Source of the DNA: Terriglobia bacterium
GTDB taxonomy: Bacteria > Acidobacteriota > Terriglobia > JAIQFV01
NCBI GenBank assembly: GCA_028716525.1
Contig: JAQUPQ010000003.1
Location: forward strand, 40,336-104,335
Direction: 5' to 3'
Length of the DNA: 64,000 bases
The translations under genes were made by a program, and so were the position numbers. Positions 9,474-17,939 of this stretch are shown here, in pieces (position 1 is the stretch's first letter; each line of letters starts with the position of its first letter). Under the pieces are notes generated by a model, which worked only from the letters and a program-made list of their open reading frames with translations, did no database searches and was not told the origin of the DNA.

Positions 9474-10142
9474 TTCTTCCGGAATCAAATCGCAGTAATA
9501 GAATCGTTCATCCCGCAAGGTGATTTCACCCTTGCGCCAGGCGATGCGTTTCTGGAGGTTGGGGCCGGCATATACAAAGGAGTGAAACTCTCCATTCTCT
9601 CCGCACGGATCCACGCCTTCCGGAAGATCTGACAAGAAAGCCGCATCGAATTCGCGACCGACAAACGTTCCATCCAGTGCCTTCGAATCGACACAGCTGA
9701 TTACGGTGTGGAACCCGGCGGCGAAAAACGATTCCGCCAGATCGTGTGTGTTCCGTTTCCAGATGGGGAATATGCCGCGCATCCCGATTTTTGCAAGGTT
9801 GGTTTCACGGTACTGGCGCAAGTCTTCCAGAAAGATATCGCCGAAGGCCACCGACTGTATTCCTCTTTGCGAGTATTTTTCGAGCAGCGCTTGCATTTTG
9901 GATTCATATTCCCGGTTGTCGGCTTGGGGAGTGATCCAGACGATTTCCAAAGGAATTCCCAGGGAGGCCGCTTGTTGCTCCAACAGCGTTCGCCGGACCC
10001 CATGCATGCTGATGCGGTCGTATTTCTCTGTGACGGTCGTAATGAGAGCGGCAATCTCGTACCGGCCGGAGCGTTGCAACTCAAAAAGGGAATAGGCGCT
10101 GTCCTTCCCACCGCTCCATGATAAGAGAATTTTTTCCTTCAC
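9471..10142 (-). CDS. DUF71/COG2102 ATP-pyrophosphatase (Dph6-like), B12-associated
   Basis: 223 aa. The N-terminal PP-loop SWSGGKDS (residues 8-15) is that of N-type ATP pyrophosphatases. VAFGDIFLEDLRQYRE near 99-114 and GVDPCGENGEFHSFVYAGP near 175-194 are family hallmarks. In archaea and eukaryotes relatives make diphthamide (Dph6), a pathway absent from bacteria. Comparative genomics of DUF71 has predicted a role in B12 salvage for bacterial members clustered with btu genes. Here it follows btuD by 48 bases in the riboswitch-controlled unit, fitting that prediction. The start is GTG 10142, chosen because GGAGGA lies 5 bases before it. The chemistry is unknown. Confidence 0.85.
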   Translation of the reverse strand: MKEKILLSWSGGKDSAYSLFELQRSGRYEIAALITTVTEKYDRISMHGVRRTLLEQQAASLGIPLEIVWITPQADNREYESKMQALLEKYSQRGIQSVAFGDIFLEDLRQYRETNLAKIGMRGIFPIWKRNTHDLAESFFAAGFHTVISCVDSKALDGTFVGREFDAAFLSDLPEGVDPCGENGEFHSFVYAGPNLQKRIAWRKGEITLRDERFYYCDLIPEE

Positions 10143-10190
10143 ATTGTCCTCCGATCACCCGCAACATCTCGCCAATGCCTCGGCGAATCG

Positions 10191-11063
10191 CTAATCAACG
10201 CTCTCGTGATGCGAACTCGCCGATCGATCGCTTTTTCTCAAAGGAGTAATTCGACACGCGCCGGTCACAGGATTTTGATCGACCAATAATTCTGAATCAA
10301 ACACCTGGTGCAACCGCTCTTCTGTCATGACCTCGGCGGGTGAACCGAACGCCAGGGAATTGCCGTTCTTCAGCAACAGAACCTTGTGAGCAAACTCGGA
10401 GGCCAAATTCAGCTCGTGCGTTACCATGACGACCAAAAGGCCTTGTTCTCGAGTCAGGCGGTCCACCAGCTCCAACAACTCAATTTGAAACGCCACATCG
10501 AGGTTGATCGTGGGTTCATCCAACAACAGCAAACGTGGTTGTTGAGCCAGCGCGCGCGCCAGGATGACCCGTTGGCGCTCACCGCCTGAGAGTTCGTTCA
10601 TCCAGCGACGCTCGAAAGGCGCGGCGCGAGTCATCTGCAGCGCCTGATGAACGATTTCGAGGTCTTCCGCACCGGCCAATTGCAACCCCTCCACAAAGGG
10701 ATGCCGCGCCATGAGGCAATATTCCAAGACCGTCATCGGGAAATGCAGGGCGCTTTCCTGTGCCACGACGGCAACCTGTCGAGCCCTTTGACGGCCTTTC
10801 ATGGAGTGAATAGAAACGCCGTCCAGGTGCACGACGCCGGCATCCGGTTTCGAATAACCGCTGATAATTTTCAGGAGAGTTGATTTTCCGGAACCGTTGG
10901 GTCCCAAAATCCCGGTCAAGGTGCCTGTAGTCCCTTCAAAGGAAACCGGAGACAGCCGAAAATTTCCCTGTCGCAACGCAACCTCTCGAACCTCCAACCG
11001 AAGATCGCCGGGTGGATTCGAGGGTGGGGTCATTCCAACGGGATTTTTAGTTGCCGAATTCAT
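10191..11063 (-). CDS. btuD: Cobalamin ABC transporter ATP-binding protein
   Basis: 290 aa from ATG 11063. Walker A GPNGSGKST, the signature LSGGERQRV, Walker B LLLLDEPTINLD and a switch histidine in VMVTHEL are all present, so it should be an active ATPase. The frame stays open upstream, but that part is the shadow of btuC. The start at 11063 gives a 4-base ATGA overlap with the btuC stop, implying translational coupling. It powers the BtuC permease in the inner membrane. The C-terminal 30 residues after QVFDSELLVDQNPVTGACRI are typical of FecE/BtuD proteins. Confidence 0.93.
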   Translation of the reverse strand: MNSATKNPVGMTPPSNPPGDLRLEVREVALRQGNFRLSPVSFEGTTGTLTGILGPNGSGKSTLLKIISGYSKPDAGVVHLDGVSIHSMKGRQRARQVAVVAQESALHFPMTVLEYCLMARHPFVEGLQLAGAEDLEIVHQALQMTRAAPFERRWMNELSGGERQRVILARALAQQPRLLLLDEPTINLDVAFQIELLELVDRLTREQGLLVVMVTHELNLASEFAHKVLLLKNGNSLAFGSPAEVMTEERLHQVFDSELLVDQNPVTGACRITPLRKSDRSASSHHESVD

Positions 11064-12076
11064 TGCTCCACCCGGTCTCTTCGCAATAAATAAATGAATA
11101 CCGGAGCACCGGCGAGTGCCGTAATGGCCCCCACAGGCAATTCGATGGGAGCGGCCACACTTCGGGCGATCAAGTCTGCGGTCACGGTCAGCATAGCGCC
11201 CACCAAGGCGCTCGCCGGAATCAACAAACGGTAATCGTTTCCGAAAAGAAGCCGCACGAGGTGCGGCACAATCAATCCCACAAAACCGATGGATCCGCTG
11301 ACGGAAACAGCCAACCCCGTCAGCAGCGCCGATAACACAAACACACCTCGCCGCACCCATTCCACGTTCACTCCCAGATGCGTGGCTTCACGATCGCCGA
11401 TCAGCATGACATTGAGGCTGCCCGCCAGACGGTAAATCAAAAACACGCTCGCCAATGCTGCGATCGCGACCCACTTCAAATAGGGAACATGCACGCCGGA
11501 AAAATCGCCCATTAACCAGAATGTCGCTTCCCGTAATTGATGACCGCTCATGAAGGGTTCGAGAAAGATGATAATCGAAGAGAAAAACGAAGCCGCGATG
11601 ATGCCGGCCAGAATCAAGGTGTGGGGAGAGGTCTTTCCGCTGCGGCTCCCCAGCGAATACACCAGAAAAATGGTGATCAAACCTCCGATGAAAGCAGCGA
11701 TGGGAAGAGGTAGAGGAATGAATCTCGAAAAGGCAATCGACAAGATGGCCGCAAGCGCGGCGCCGCTCGAGACTCCCAGCACATGCGGATCGGCCAAAGG
11801 ATTTCGCAACAAGGCTTGGAAGCCCGCACCTGCGACCGCCAGCGACATTCCCACCAGCATGGCCAGGTAAATCCGCGGCAATCGCAATCCAAAAAGAATG
11901 ACCGCGACGTCTGAAGGCAGGGGTTGATGAGGAAAGAACCTTCCCAAGACCAGGCTGACGACCTGCATGAAGGGAATGCGAGTGCTGCCGATGGACAAGG
12001 CCAAAGCGCCGGTCACCATCAGCAACACGACCAGTAACAGGAGCGCCGAAGCTATTTTTTTCTTAGTAAGCACCAT
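11060..12076 (-). CDS. btuC: Cobalamin ABC transporter permease (FecCD family)
   Basis: 338 aa with about nine or ten hydrophobic segments. It carries the FecCD/BtuC landmarks LPRIYLAMLVGMSLAVAGAGFQALLRNPLADPHVLGVSSGAALAA in short adjoining blocks (about 67-112) and GSIGFVGLIVPHLVRLLFGNDYR near 258-280. It forms the inner-membrane channel with BtuD and receives cobalamin from BtuF. ATG 12076 has only a weak ribosome site. A 197-base gap containing an inverted repeat separates it from btuF. A FecCD permease could also carry siderophores, but the riboswitch points to B12. Confidence 0.92.
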   Translation of the reverse strand: MVLTKKKIASALLLLVVLLMVTGALALSIGSTRIPFMQVVSLVLGRFFPHQPLPSDVAVILFGLRLPRIYLAMLVGMSLAVAGAGFQALLRNPLADPHVLGVSSGAALAAILSIAFSRFIPLPLPIAAFIGGLITIFLVYSLGSRSGKTSPHTLILAGIIAASFFSSIIIFLEPFMSGHQLREATFWLMGDFSGVHVPYLKWVAIAALASVFLIYRLAGSLNVMLIGDREATHLGVNVEWVRRGVFVLSALLTGLAVSVSGSIGFVGLIVPHLVRLLFGNDYRLLIPASALVGAMLTVTADLIARSVAAPIELPVGAITALAGAPVFIYLLRRDRVEQ

Positions 12077-12111
12077 TAACTCGCTTGATTCGGAAATCCA
12101 AACCGGAACAA

Positions 12112-12258
12112 TTCACCGCAGAGACGCAGAGAACGCAGAGCAAACGCAGAGACAAATGACGGATCAAAAACAAGCACTCGCGTGTCTTGAATAATTCCAA
12201 TATTGAACATCCACAAGATCTCTGCGCAATCCCCGCGACCTCTGCGTCTCTGCGGTGA
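12112..12258. repeat. Dispersed inverted repeat of CGCAGAGACGCAGAG type
   Basis: CACCGCAGAGACGCAGAGAA starts near 12115 and its near-complement CCTCTGCGTCTCTGCGGTGA ends near 12258, with further AACGCAGAG copies inside. Similar sequences lie at 46769-46808 and 62215-62250. Here it fills the btuF-btuC intercistronic gap and could form a long hairpin in the transcript. Confidence 0.7.
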
Positions 12259-12273
12259 GTTCTTCCCGACTCC

Positions 12274-13248
12274 TCATTTCCCTTCCGGATGCAAAATCTT
12301 CGAAATCTCCTCCAAGGCATCAAACAATCGCGGGCTGGGGTGATTGGCGTCATCCTGGACCTCATATACCTTTTGTGTGCGCACCGCCGTCGTTGAGTCC
12401 CAACCCGCCCACTGTTTCAATTGCTTCGATACCGGCAGTCCTTCATTGCTGCGAGGTATCAAAATGACTTCGGGATCGCGCCGCACGATTTCTTCCAACG
12501 ACATCTGGGCCCAATCCTGTTTGAGATCGGCGCTGATGGATTGTCCTCCGGCCAAAGTGATCAGGCTGGTGATAAAAGAATTTTTTCCCGGCACGCTGAT
12601 GGGGTGGTACCACACCAGATACAGAACCCGCGGCCGGGGATGGCCTGCCACTCGACGGACCACGGCGTCGCGACGCGCCTCCAGCGATCGTACGACTTCG
12701 ACCGCTTGCCCGCTCGTGCCCAGGAGCGCGCCCAGATCCTTCAAAGAACTCAAGACATCGTCCAAGCTGCGGGCGTGAACCCCGTACAACGGAATGTGAA
12801 AGCGCGCCAGCTGATCCGCGACCTCAATCTTGTTGATCTCCGGGGTTCCGATCACCAAATCCGGCCGCAGCGAAACAATCATCTCCACATTCGGATTAAT
12901 GACTCCACCGATACTCGGCTTCCGGCGAACTTGCGGGGGATAATCACAGTAGTCCGTGCGCGCGATCACGCGGTCACCGGCTCCCAACGCATAAAGCGTT
13001 TCCGTGACACTGGGGGCCAGAGAGACAATGCGGCGCGGGTTGGCAGGAACTTCCACTCTTCTTCCAGTCTCGTCGATGACCCAGCGGTTGGAAAAAGCGA
13101 TTCCAATTGTTGCAGGTGTCAGAAGAAGCCAGAAAACAGAGATCAGAAGCCAGAAACGAGTGGCCCGTGGCCAATGAACAGGCGTCCGATTACACCTCAC
13201 CTTCGTGTCATCGATTCTATGGACTTCACCAGTTCTGAAGAAATTCAA
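12274..13248 (-). CDS. btuF: Periplasmic cobalamin-binding protein of the BtuCDF transporter
   Basis: 324 aa. RIVSLAPSVTETLYALGAGDRVIARTDYCDYPP near 74-106 and PDLVIGTPEINKIEVADQL near 130-148 are typical of BtuF. A hydrophobic signal segment (FWLLISVFWLLLTPATIGIA) lies at about 32-51, after a basic region. The first codon is TTG 13248, supported by AGGTGA 9 bases upstream; a GTG 16 codons later is the alternative. The signal segment is encoded by a heptanucleotide repeat (13124-13165). It is the first gene after the riboswitch and terminator and should deliver B12 to BtuC. Confidence 0.88.
   Translation of the reverse strand: MNFFRTGEVHRIDDTKVRCNRTPVHWPRATRFWLLISVFWLLLTPATIGIAFSNRWVIDETGRRVEVPANPRRIVSLAPSVTETLYALGAGDRVIARTDYCDYPPQVRRKPSIGGVINPNVEMIVSLRPDLVIGTPEINKIEVADQLARFHIPLYGVHARSLDDVLSSLKDLGALLGTSGQAVEVVRSLEARRDAVVRRVAGHPRPRVLYLVWYHPISVPGKNSFITSLITLAGGQSISADLKQDWAQMSLEEIVRRDPEVILIPRSNEGLPVSKQLKQWAGWDSTTAVRTQKVYEVQDDANHPSPRLFDALEEISKILHPEGK
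13124..13165 (-). repeat. Heptanucleotide array inside the btuF signal-peptide coding region
   Basis: Plus-strand units AGAAGCC, AGAAAAC, AGAGATC, AGAAGCC, AGAAACG and AGTGGCC follow each other in exact 7-base phase. They encode the hydrophobic core of the BtuF signal peptide on the minus strand. Confidence 0.8.
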
Positions 13249-13294
13249 TTAAGAATTCACCTCTTGCTTGCAGCCAGCGCAAATTCGTTCGCAC

Positions 13295-13336
13295 AAACAA
13301 AAACCCCGTGCGTCTTCCTTGGAAAGCGCACGGGGC
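13295..13336 (-). terminator. Riboswitch-linked intrinsic terminator before btuF
   Basis: On the minus strand CCCCGTGCG (13335-13327) pairs with CGCACGGGG (13312-13304), a 9-bp stem followed directly by TTTTTGTTTG. It lies between the cobalamin aptamer and the btuF start, where an expression-platform terminator would be expected. Confidence 0.88.
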
Positions 13337-13430
13337 AAAAACTTGTCCACGGGCTCCTTTTTCGCGAAGAGCGCTACGTTTGACGATTAAGACCCGGACG
13401 CCAGACTGCCCACCCAAACCTCTTCGTTTC

Positions 13431-13458
13431 GGGTCTCGGGTCTTTGGTCCTGGATCTT
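13431..13458. repeat. Short heptanucleotide array between riboswitch and terminator
   Basis: GGGTCTC, GGGTCTT, TGGTCCT and GGATCTT follow each other in 7-base phase just downstream of the aptamer on the minus strand. The units resemble the right arm at 9411-9473. Confidence 0.65.
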
Positions 13459-13464
13459 CTATTG

Positions 13465-13615
13465 ATTGTCGGCAGATTTCCTGACTGGGTCACTTCGTCC
13501 AGCGTTCTCGCCTTCCCAATCCTGGAAAGAATCAGTGGCTTTGAACTTGGGATCGTGACGTCACAGTGGCGCGACCGTCGCCGAATTTCACGGCGTTCCC
13601 TTTTGGCTCCTTCAA
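13465..13615 (-). promoter_or_regulatory. Cobalamin riboswitch of the btuFCD-DUF71 operon
   Basis: Minus-strand order of conserved blocks: AAAGGGAACGCCGTGAAATT, CGGCGACGGTCGCGCCACTG, AGCCACTGA, TTGGGAAGGCG and CCCAGTCAGGAAATCTGCCG. This is the cobalamin aptamer in the GACGGTCSCGCCACTGT variant. The intrinsic terminator at 13295-13336 follows by about 130 bases, so B12 binding probably stops transcription of the uptake operon. Limits are approximate. Confidence 0.93.
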
Positions 13616-13699
13616 TTCGGAGACCGGCAATCGTTGAGAAAGATCAATGAGAAAATTCAAGCTAACAGAATCTGCGGGGTGATGTCAAACGGATTAAGA

Positions 13700-14035
13700 G
13701 CAGTGGGGAGTGGCAAGTGACTAGTGTTCAGTGATGAGTGATCAGTGAGCAGTGACGAGTGATCAGTGACAAGTGAACAGTGATCTAACAGGCTGCTGTC
13801 AGGCGGGATTCAAGATCTTTGCCTGTGCGGGTTCGATTTTTAGAAATTGATTTTCAGGGCAGCGTTCTTGCGGCCACCCCATTGGCGTAGCAAGCGCCAA
13901 CTCATTTTGCGCAAGAAATGGCACAACTCTTCACTGATCACTCGTCACTGCTCACTGATCACTCATCACTCGTCACTTGTCACTGAACACTGATCCCTCG
14001 CCACTCGTCACTAACCACTGATTACTCATATCTCA
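13700..14035. repeat. Large inverted pair of heptanucleotide arrays
   Basis: Left arm 13700-13783: twelve unbroken units of form NNAGTGR (or GT at the end of one). Right arm 13931-14035: about fifteen units, mostly TCACTNN, the complement. The spacer of 147 bases has no gene. The last two right-arm units (TTACTCA, TATCTCA) run through the stop codon and last codons of the ADOP gene at 14022-16460. Confidence 0.9.
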
Positions 14036-16460
14036 GCGCCACCAGCGGATCGACGCGAGTGGCCCGCTGCGCCGGAACCGCACACGCCAAAATGGCGACG
14101 AGACACAGCCCCAGCGATAGCCCGATGAAGGTCAAGGGATCGGCGGGATTAACGCCGTACAACAGGTTTCGCGCGAATCGCATGACGCCAAACGCTCCCG
14201 CCAGCCCAATCACAATGCCAATCGCGGTGAGGGACAGGGCGTGTCTTGCCACCAAACCCAGCACATCCCACCGTTTTGCTCCCAGGGCCATGCGGATTCC
14301 GATTTCATGGGTCCGTTGCGCCACGGAATAAGCCAGTACGCTATAAAGCCCCAAGGTGGCCAAGACCAGCGCCAAGAATCCCAATAAGCCCAGGAACGAA
14401 GCTGCCATACGCGAGGCAAACAGAGGAACATTCATGTAATCGGTCAAGCGAACAATATCAAAGAGCGCCAAACCGGGATCCATCGAGCGCAACACCTCCC
14501 GAATGCTGGAGATATAAGCGGCGGGATCGCCCGCTCCTCGTACCAGCAAGGTGGCATCGGATTGGTAGAATTGGGAGACGGGAAGGTACATATACGGAAT
14601 CGGCTCTTCGTTCAAACTCTGGTATTTTCCGGTTTGAACCACTCCAATGACCTGGCAATTGGTGGATCCTATCCTCAAGGTTGTCCCCACCGGATCCCGG
14701 CCACTCCAATAGCGCCGCGCCATGGTTTCATTAATGATGATGTATCGCTGCGTGGAGGATTCGTCGGCGGGCAAAAACTCCCGGCCTTGAAGTACCTTCG
14801 TGTGCATCGTCCGAAAATAATTCGGGCCGATCCAGTTCATCTCGATCACGACTTCTTCATTGGGCTTGGGCGTATAGCCGTCAATCGCGACGGAATTCGA
14901 ACTTCCTCCCGTAAAACCCAGTGGAAGGTGGCGAATCAAGCTGGCGCTCTGGACGCCGGGGATCGCTTGAACGCGTTCCAACAAATTTCTCTCAAAGATT
15001 TTCCCACGCTCCGAGTTATAGCCATTCGGACGCAAATCGAAAGAGGCCGCCAGGACGTGGTTGGGATCGAATCCCGGATCAATGGTTTGGGCCTTGCGCA
15101 GCCCTTCCACAAACAACGCCGCAGCGATCAGAAGAATCAGCGACAGAGCCACTTGAACCACCACCAGCATATTGCGCATGCGGGCGTGTCCCCGGGCGCG
15201 ACCGAAGTGAGCCGTTTCATCTTTGAGCACACCCACAATGCGCGGATTCGACGCCTGCAATGCCGGCACCAAACCAAACAACAGCCCCGTGAGAACCGAA
15301 ATGATGAAAGTGAAAAGCACGACGCGCGTGTCCGTTTCAATGACCAAATGAATGGGTAGACTCGCCGGAGGAGAAAAGGTGCCAAGCAACTGCGTGCCCC
15401 AACGGACGAGCAGTAATCCGGCGGCGCCACCCAGCAGGGCCAACAGCGTGCTCTCCGTCAAAAGCTGTCGCACCAGCCGCAGACGGTTGGCGCCGACGGA
15501 AAGCCGAATGGCAATTTCTTTTCTTCGACCGACGCTGCGCGCCAAAAGCAAATTGGCGACATTGGCGCAGGCGATTAATAGAACGACTCCTACCACCAAA
15601 CTCAGGATAATCAGGACGGGCCGAAAAATCATGGTCCCGCCGAAAGGCGCCTTCCAAATCGGCAGCAGTGAGAGCGATCGACCGGCGTTGGTTTTCGGAT
15701 ACTGTTTGCTCAGTTCAGCGCCGATCGTTTGAAGCGTCGTTTGGGCCTGCGTCATGCTTACACCGCTCTTGGGACGCACAAACACCAACATCCAATGGCT
15801 GCCTCTTTCATTCAGCATTCCCTCTCGGGAATTCATCGTGGCTTGCATCGCAATGGGAATCCACAAGTCCATCGACAACCCCACAAAGGATCCATAAAAA
15901 TCCTTGGGCGTCACACCGACAACCGTGAAAGGATGGTCGTTTAATGAGATGGTTTTTCCCACAATCTGCGGATCTGAACTAAACCGCCCGGCCCACAAAC
16001 CGTAACTCAAAACGGTGACCGGCGCGCCTCCCGGTTTGAGATCTTCATCCGGCTGGAAGCCGCGGCCCAGCACGGGCTTCACTCCCAAAACGTCAAAATA
16101 ATTCGCGGAGACGGGTTCACTCCAAACTCGATCGGTTCGCTCCCCGGAGTTGAGGCCGATGGGTTCCATTGTGTAGGCCGCCAGATCGACCTTGGCTGCC
16201 GCATTCTTTTGAAAATCTTTGAAATCCGGGTAGGAGGTACTGGTGAATTCCATCGAGCGACTTCGTTCCGCCATCAACACTAATCGACCCACATCCGATA
16301 CGCCGGGCAACGGCCGAAGCAAAATGGATTTCACCCAGCTGAAAATGGTGCTGTTGGCCCCGATTCCCAGCGCTAGGGAAATGACCGCAACCAAGGTAAA
16401 TCCCCAACTCTTCATCATCATGCGGATGGCATAACGCATATCCTGAAACAAGGCGTCCAT
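14022..16460 (-). CDS. ADOP-type duplicated MacB/FtsX permease
   Basis: 812 aa. LFQDMRYAIRMMMKSWGFTLVAVISLALGIGANSTIFSWV at the N-terminus, read in two blocks, and the C-terminal DPLVALRYE are the signature of acidobacterial duplicated orphan permeases. There is a MacB-type periplasmic domain (about 45-245), three membrane helices (about 285-410), a second periplasmic domain and a final helical block (about 690-810). No ATPase gene is adjacent, as is normal for this orphan family. Substrate and role are unknown; expansion of this family is typical of Acidobacteriota. GGGAGG precedes ATG 16460. Confidence 0.93.
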   Translation of the reverse strand: MDALFQDMRYAIRMMMKSWGFTLVAVISLALGIGANSTIFSWVKSILLRPLPGVSDVGRLVLMAERSRSMEFTSTSYPDFKDFQKNAAAKVDLAAYTMEPIGLNSGERTDRVWSEPVSANYFDVLGVKPVLGRGFQPDEDLKPGGAPVTVLSYGLWAGRFSSDPQIVGKTISLNDHPFTVVGVTPKDFYGSFVGLSMDLWIPIAMQATMNSREGMLNERGSHWMLVFVRPKSGVSMTQAQTTLQTIGAELSKQYPKTNAGRSLSLLPIWKAPFGGTMIFRPVLIILSLVVGVVLLIACANVANLLLARSVGRRKEIAIRLSVGANRLRLVRQLLTESTLLALLGGAAGLLLVRWGTQLLGTFSPPASLPIHLVIETDTRVVLFTFIISVLTGLLFGLVPALQASNPRIVGVLKDETAHFGRARGHARMRNMLVVVQVALSLILLIAAALFVEGLRKAQTIDPGFDPNHVLAASFDLRPNGYNSERGKIFERNLLERVQAIPGVQSASLIRHLPLGFTGGSSNSVAIDGYTPKPNEEVVIEMNWIGPNYFRTMHTKVLQGREFLPADESSTQRYIIINETMARRYWSGRDPVGTTLRIGSTNCQVIGVVQTGKYQSLNEEPIPYMYLPVSQFYQSDATLLVRGAGDPAAYISSIREVLRSMDPGLALFDIVRLTDYMNVPLFASRMAASFLGLLGFLALVLATLGLYSVLAYSVAQRTHEIGIRMALGAKRWDVLGLVARHALSLTAIGIVIGLAGAFGVMRFARNLLYGVNPADPLTFIGLSLGLCLVAILACAVPAQRATRVDPLVALRYE

Positions 16461-16679
16461 TTCATCATCCTCCCGGAATTTTTAAGGCGGGCTCAAACTG
16501 CGGCAGCCTCCGTGCATATACCGTACTAAACGAAGCCGGATTTGGGAAAGTTCCATTTGAAATGTCGCTCGGAGATCCTCCCTGTAAGTTGCGCTGTTGC
16601 ACCAGGTTGTGAAGTTCAGCAGACATTCTGGATTGAAGTTTGCCTGTTCGAGACGTAAAATGAGTTTGTAAGCAGTCCT

Positions 16680-17939
16680 ATGGAACCGCGGATTGGCCGC
16701 CCGAGCGGCGGTGAATACCGAAACCCCCGGCGTCTGGTGCAAAAGAGAATTTATTTGGAACGCAATGTCGTCGTTCTTTCGGCGGCCGTCTTTCTATTCG
16801 CATTCGGCGAAGAGCTCTGGAACAGCTTTCTGCCGAAGTACATGGAAACCTGGGGGGCATCCATTGCAGTCATTGCGGTGTTCGGAACCTTTAAGGATTT
16901 CCTGGACGCCCTCTATCAATATCCCGGGGGTGTTATTTCGGATCAGATAGGAGAGCGGCGGGCGTTGATGTTATTTGCCGGATTCGCGGCGGTGGGCTAT
17001 GCCGTCTATCTTTTAGCGGAACGCCCTTGGGTATTTTTCATAGGAGTTTTGTTCGTGATGGCGTGGGGATCGCTGGGACTTCCGGCGCTGTTTTCGATGA
17101 TCGGAGCCGCCGTCTCTGCGGAGCGCCGAACCTGGGGGTTTTCCTGGCAATCGCTTCTGAAACGTCTGCCCATGGTGTTTGCTCCCGCCCTGGGGGGATG
17201 GATGATCGTTCATTGGGGAATGATTCGCGGAGTTCGTTCCGGGTTAACGCTCGCCGTCGTCATTGCGCTACTCACATTGTTCCTGCAGAAATGGTTTTAT
17301 GTGGATCACCGCATGGCCCCCGGAGCCCCGGTGCTTCGCCCACAGAAAGTATTCCAGCAACTTTCCCCCGCCCTCAAGCGGCTTTTGATTTCCGATATTT
17401 TTGCCCGACTGGCCGAAGGAATCGCCGAAATCTTCATCGTGCTTTATGCCATGAATCATCTGGGTTTGAGCGCTCAACAATTCGGCCTGTTGGTCGGCAT
17501 TCAAATGGCGGTCGCCATTGCCGGATACCTGCCGGCGGCGGCGTTGGCGGAACGCTTTGGAAGAAAACCCGTGGTGTCGTTCACCTTTGTGTGTTTTGCA
17601 CTCTTTCCTTTGCTCGTGTTGTTGGCCCATAATTTTCTCCAAATGGCGGGAGCGTTTGTGGTGGGTGGACTCCGGGAATTCGGCGAGCCGGCTCGAAAGG
17701 CCATGATCGTCAATCTCTCGGAACCCAAGGCGCGTGGCGCGCATGTGGGCTTGTATTACCTCATCCGAAACCTCTCCGTCACACCGGCCGCCGCTCTGGG
17801 GGGATTTTTGTGGCACCTCATTTCTCCCCGCGCTACTTTTGAAACCGCTTTCTTCTGCGGCATCGTCGGAGTTTTGCTTTTCGCCGTTGCAGTTCGAGAA
17901 CCGCAACCGGAGGTTCGCTATGAAATGGATCACGCGTGA
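16680..17939 (+). CDS. Major facilitator superfamily transporter
   Basis: 419 aa with about twelve hydrophobic segments in two halves. The MFS loop motif appears as GGVISDQIGERRALMLFAGF near 83-102 and again as ALAERFGRKPVVS near 284-296. The ATG at 16680 is the first in the frame; no strong ribosome site is visible, and a start at a later codon is possible. It overlaps the following ChrB-domain gene by 20 bases, so the two are likely co-translated. Next to a chromate-resistance-type protein an oxyanion or metal efflux role is possible, but the sequence does not show the substrate. Confidence 0.85.
   Translation: MEPRIGRPSGGEYRNPRRLVQKRIYLERNVVVLSAAVFLFAFGEELWNSFLPKYMETWGASIAVIAVFGTFKDFLDALYQYPGGVISDQIGERRALMLFAGFAAVGYAVYLLAERPWVFFIGVLFVMAWGSLGLPALFSMIGAAVSAERRTWGFSWQSLLKRLPMVFAPALGGWMIVHWGMIRGVRSGLTLAVVIALLTLFLQKWFYVDHRMAPGAPVLRPQKVFQQLSPALKRLLISDIFARLAEGIAEIFIVLYAMNHLGLSAQQFGLLVGIQMAVAIAGYLPAAALAERFGRKPVVSFTFVCFALFPLLVLLAHNFLQMAGAFVVGGLREFGEPARKAMIVNLSEPKARGAHVGLYYLIRNLSVTPAAALGGFLWHLISPRATFETAFFCGIVGVLLFAVAVREPQPEVRYEMDHA

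Noticed and set aside
13700..14035. CRISPR or iteron origin
   Set aside because: Units are contiguous 7-mers without spacers, and no replication initiator gene or DnaA boxes were seen nearby.
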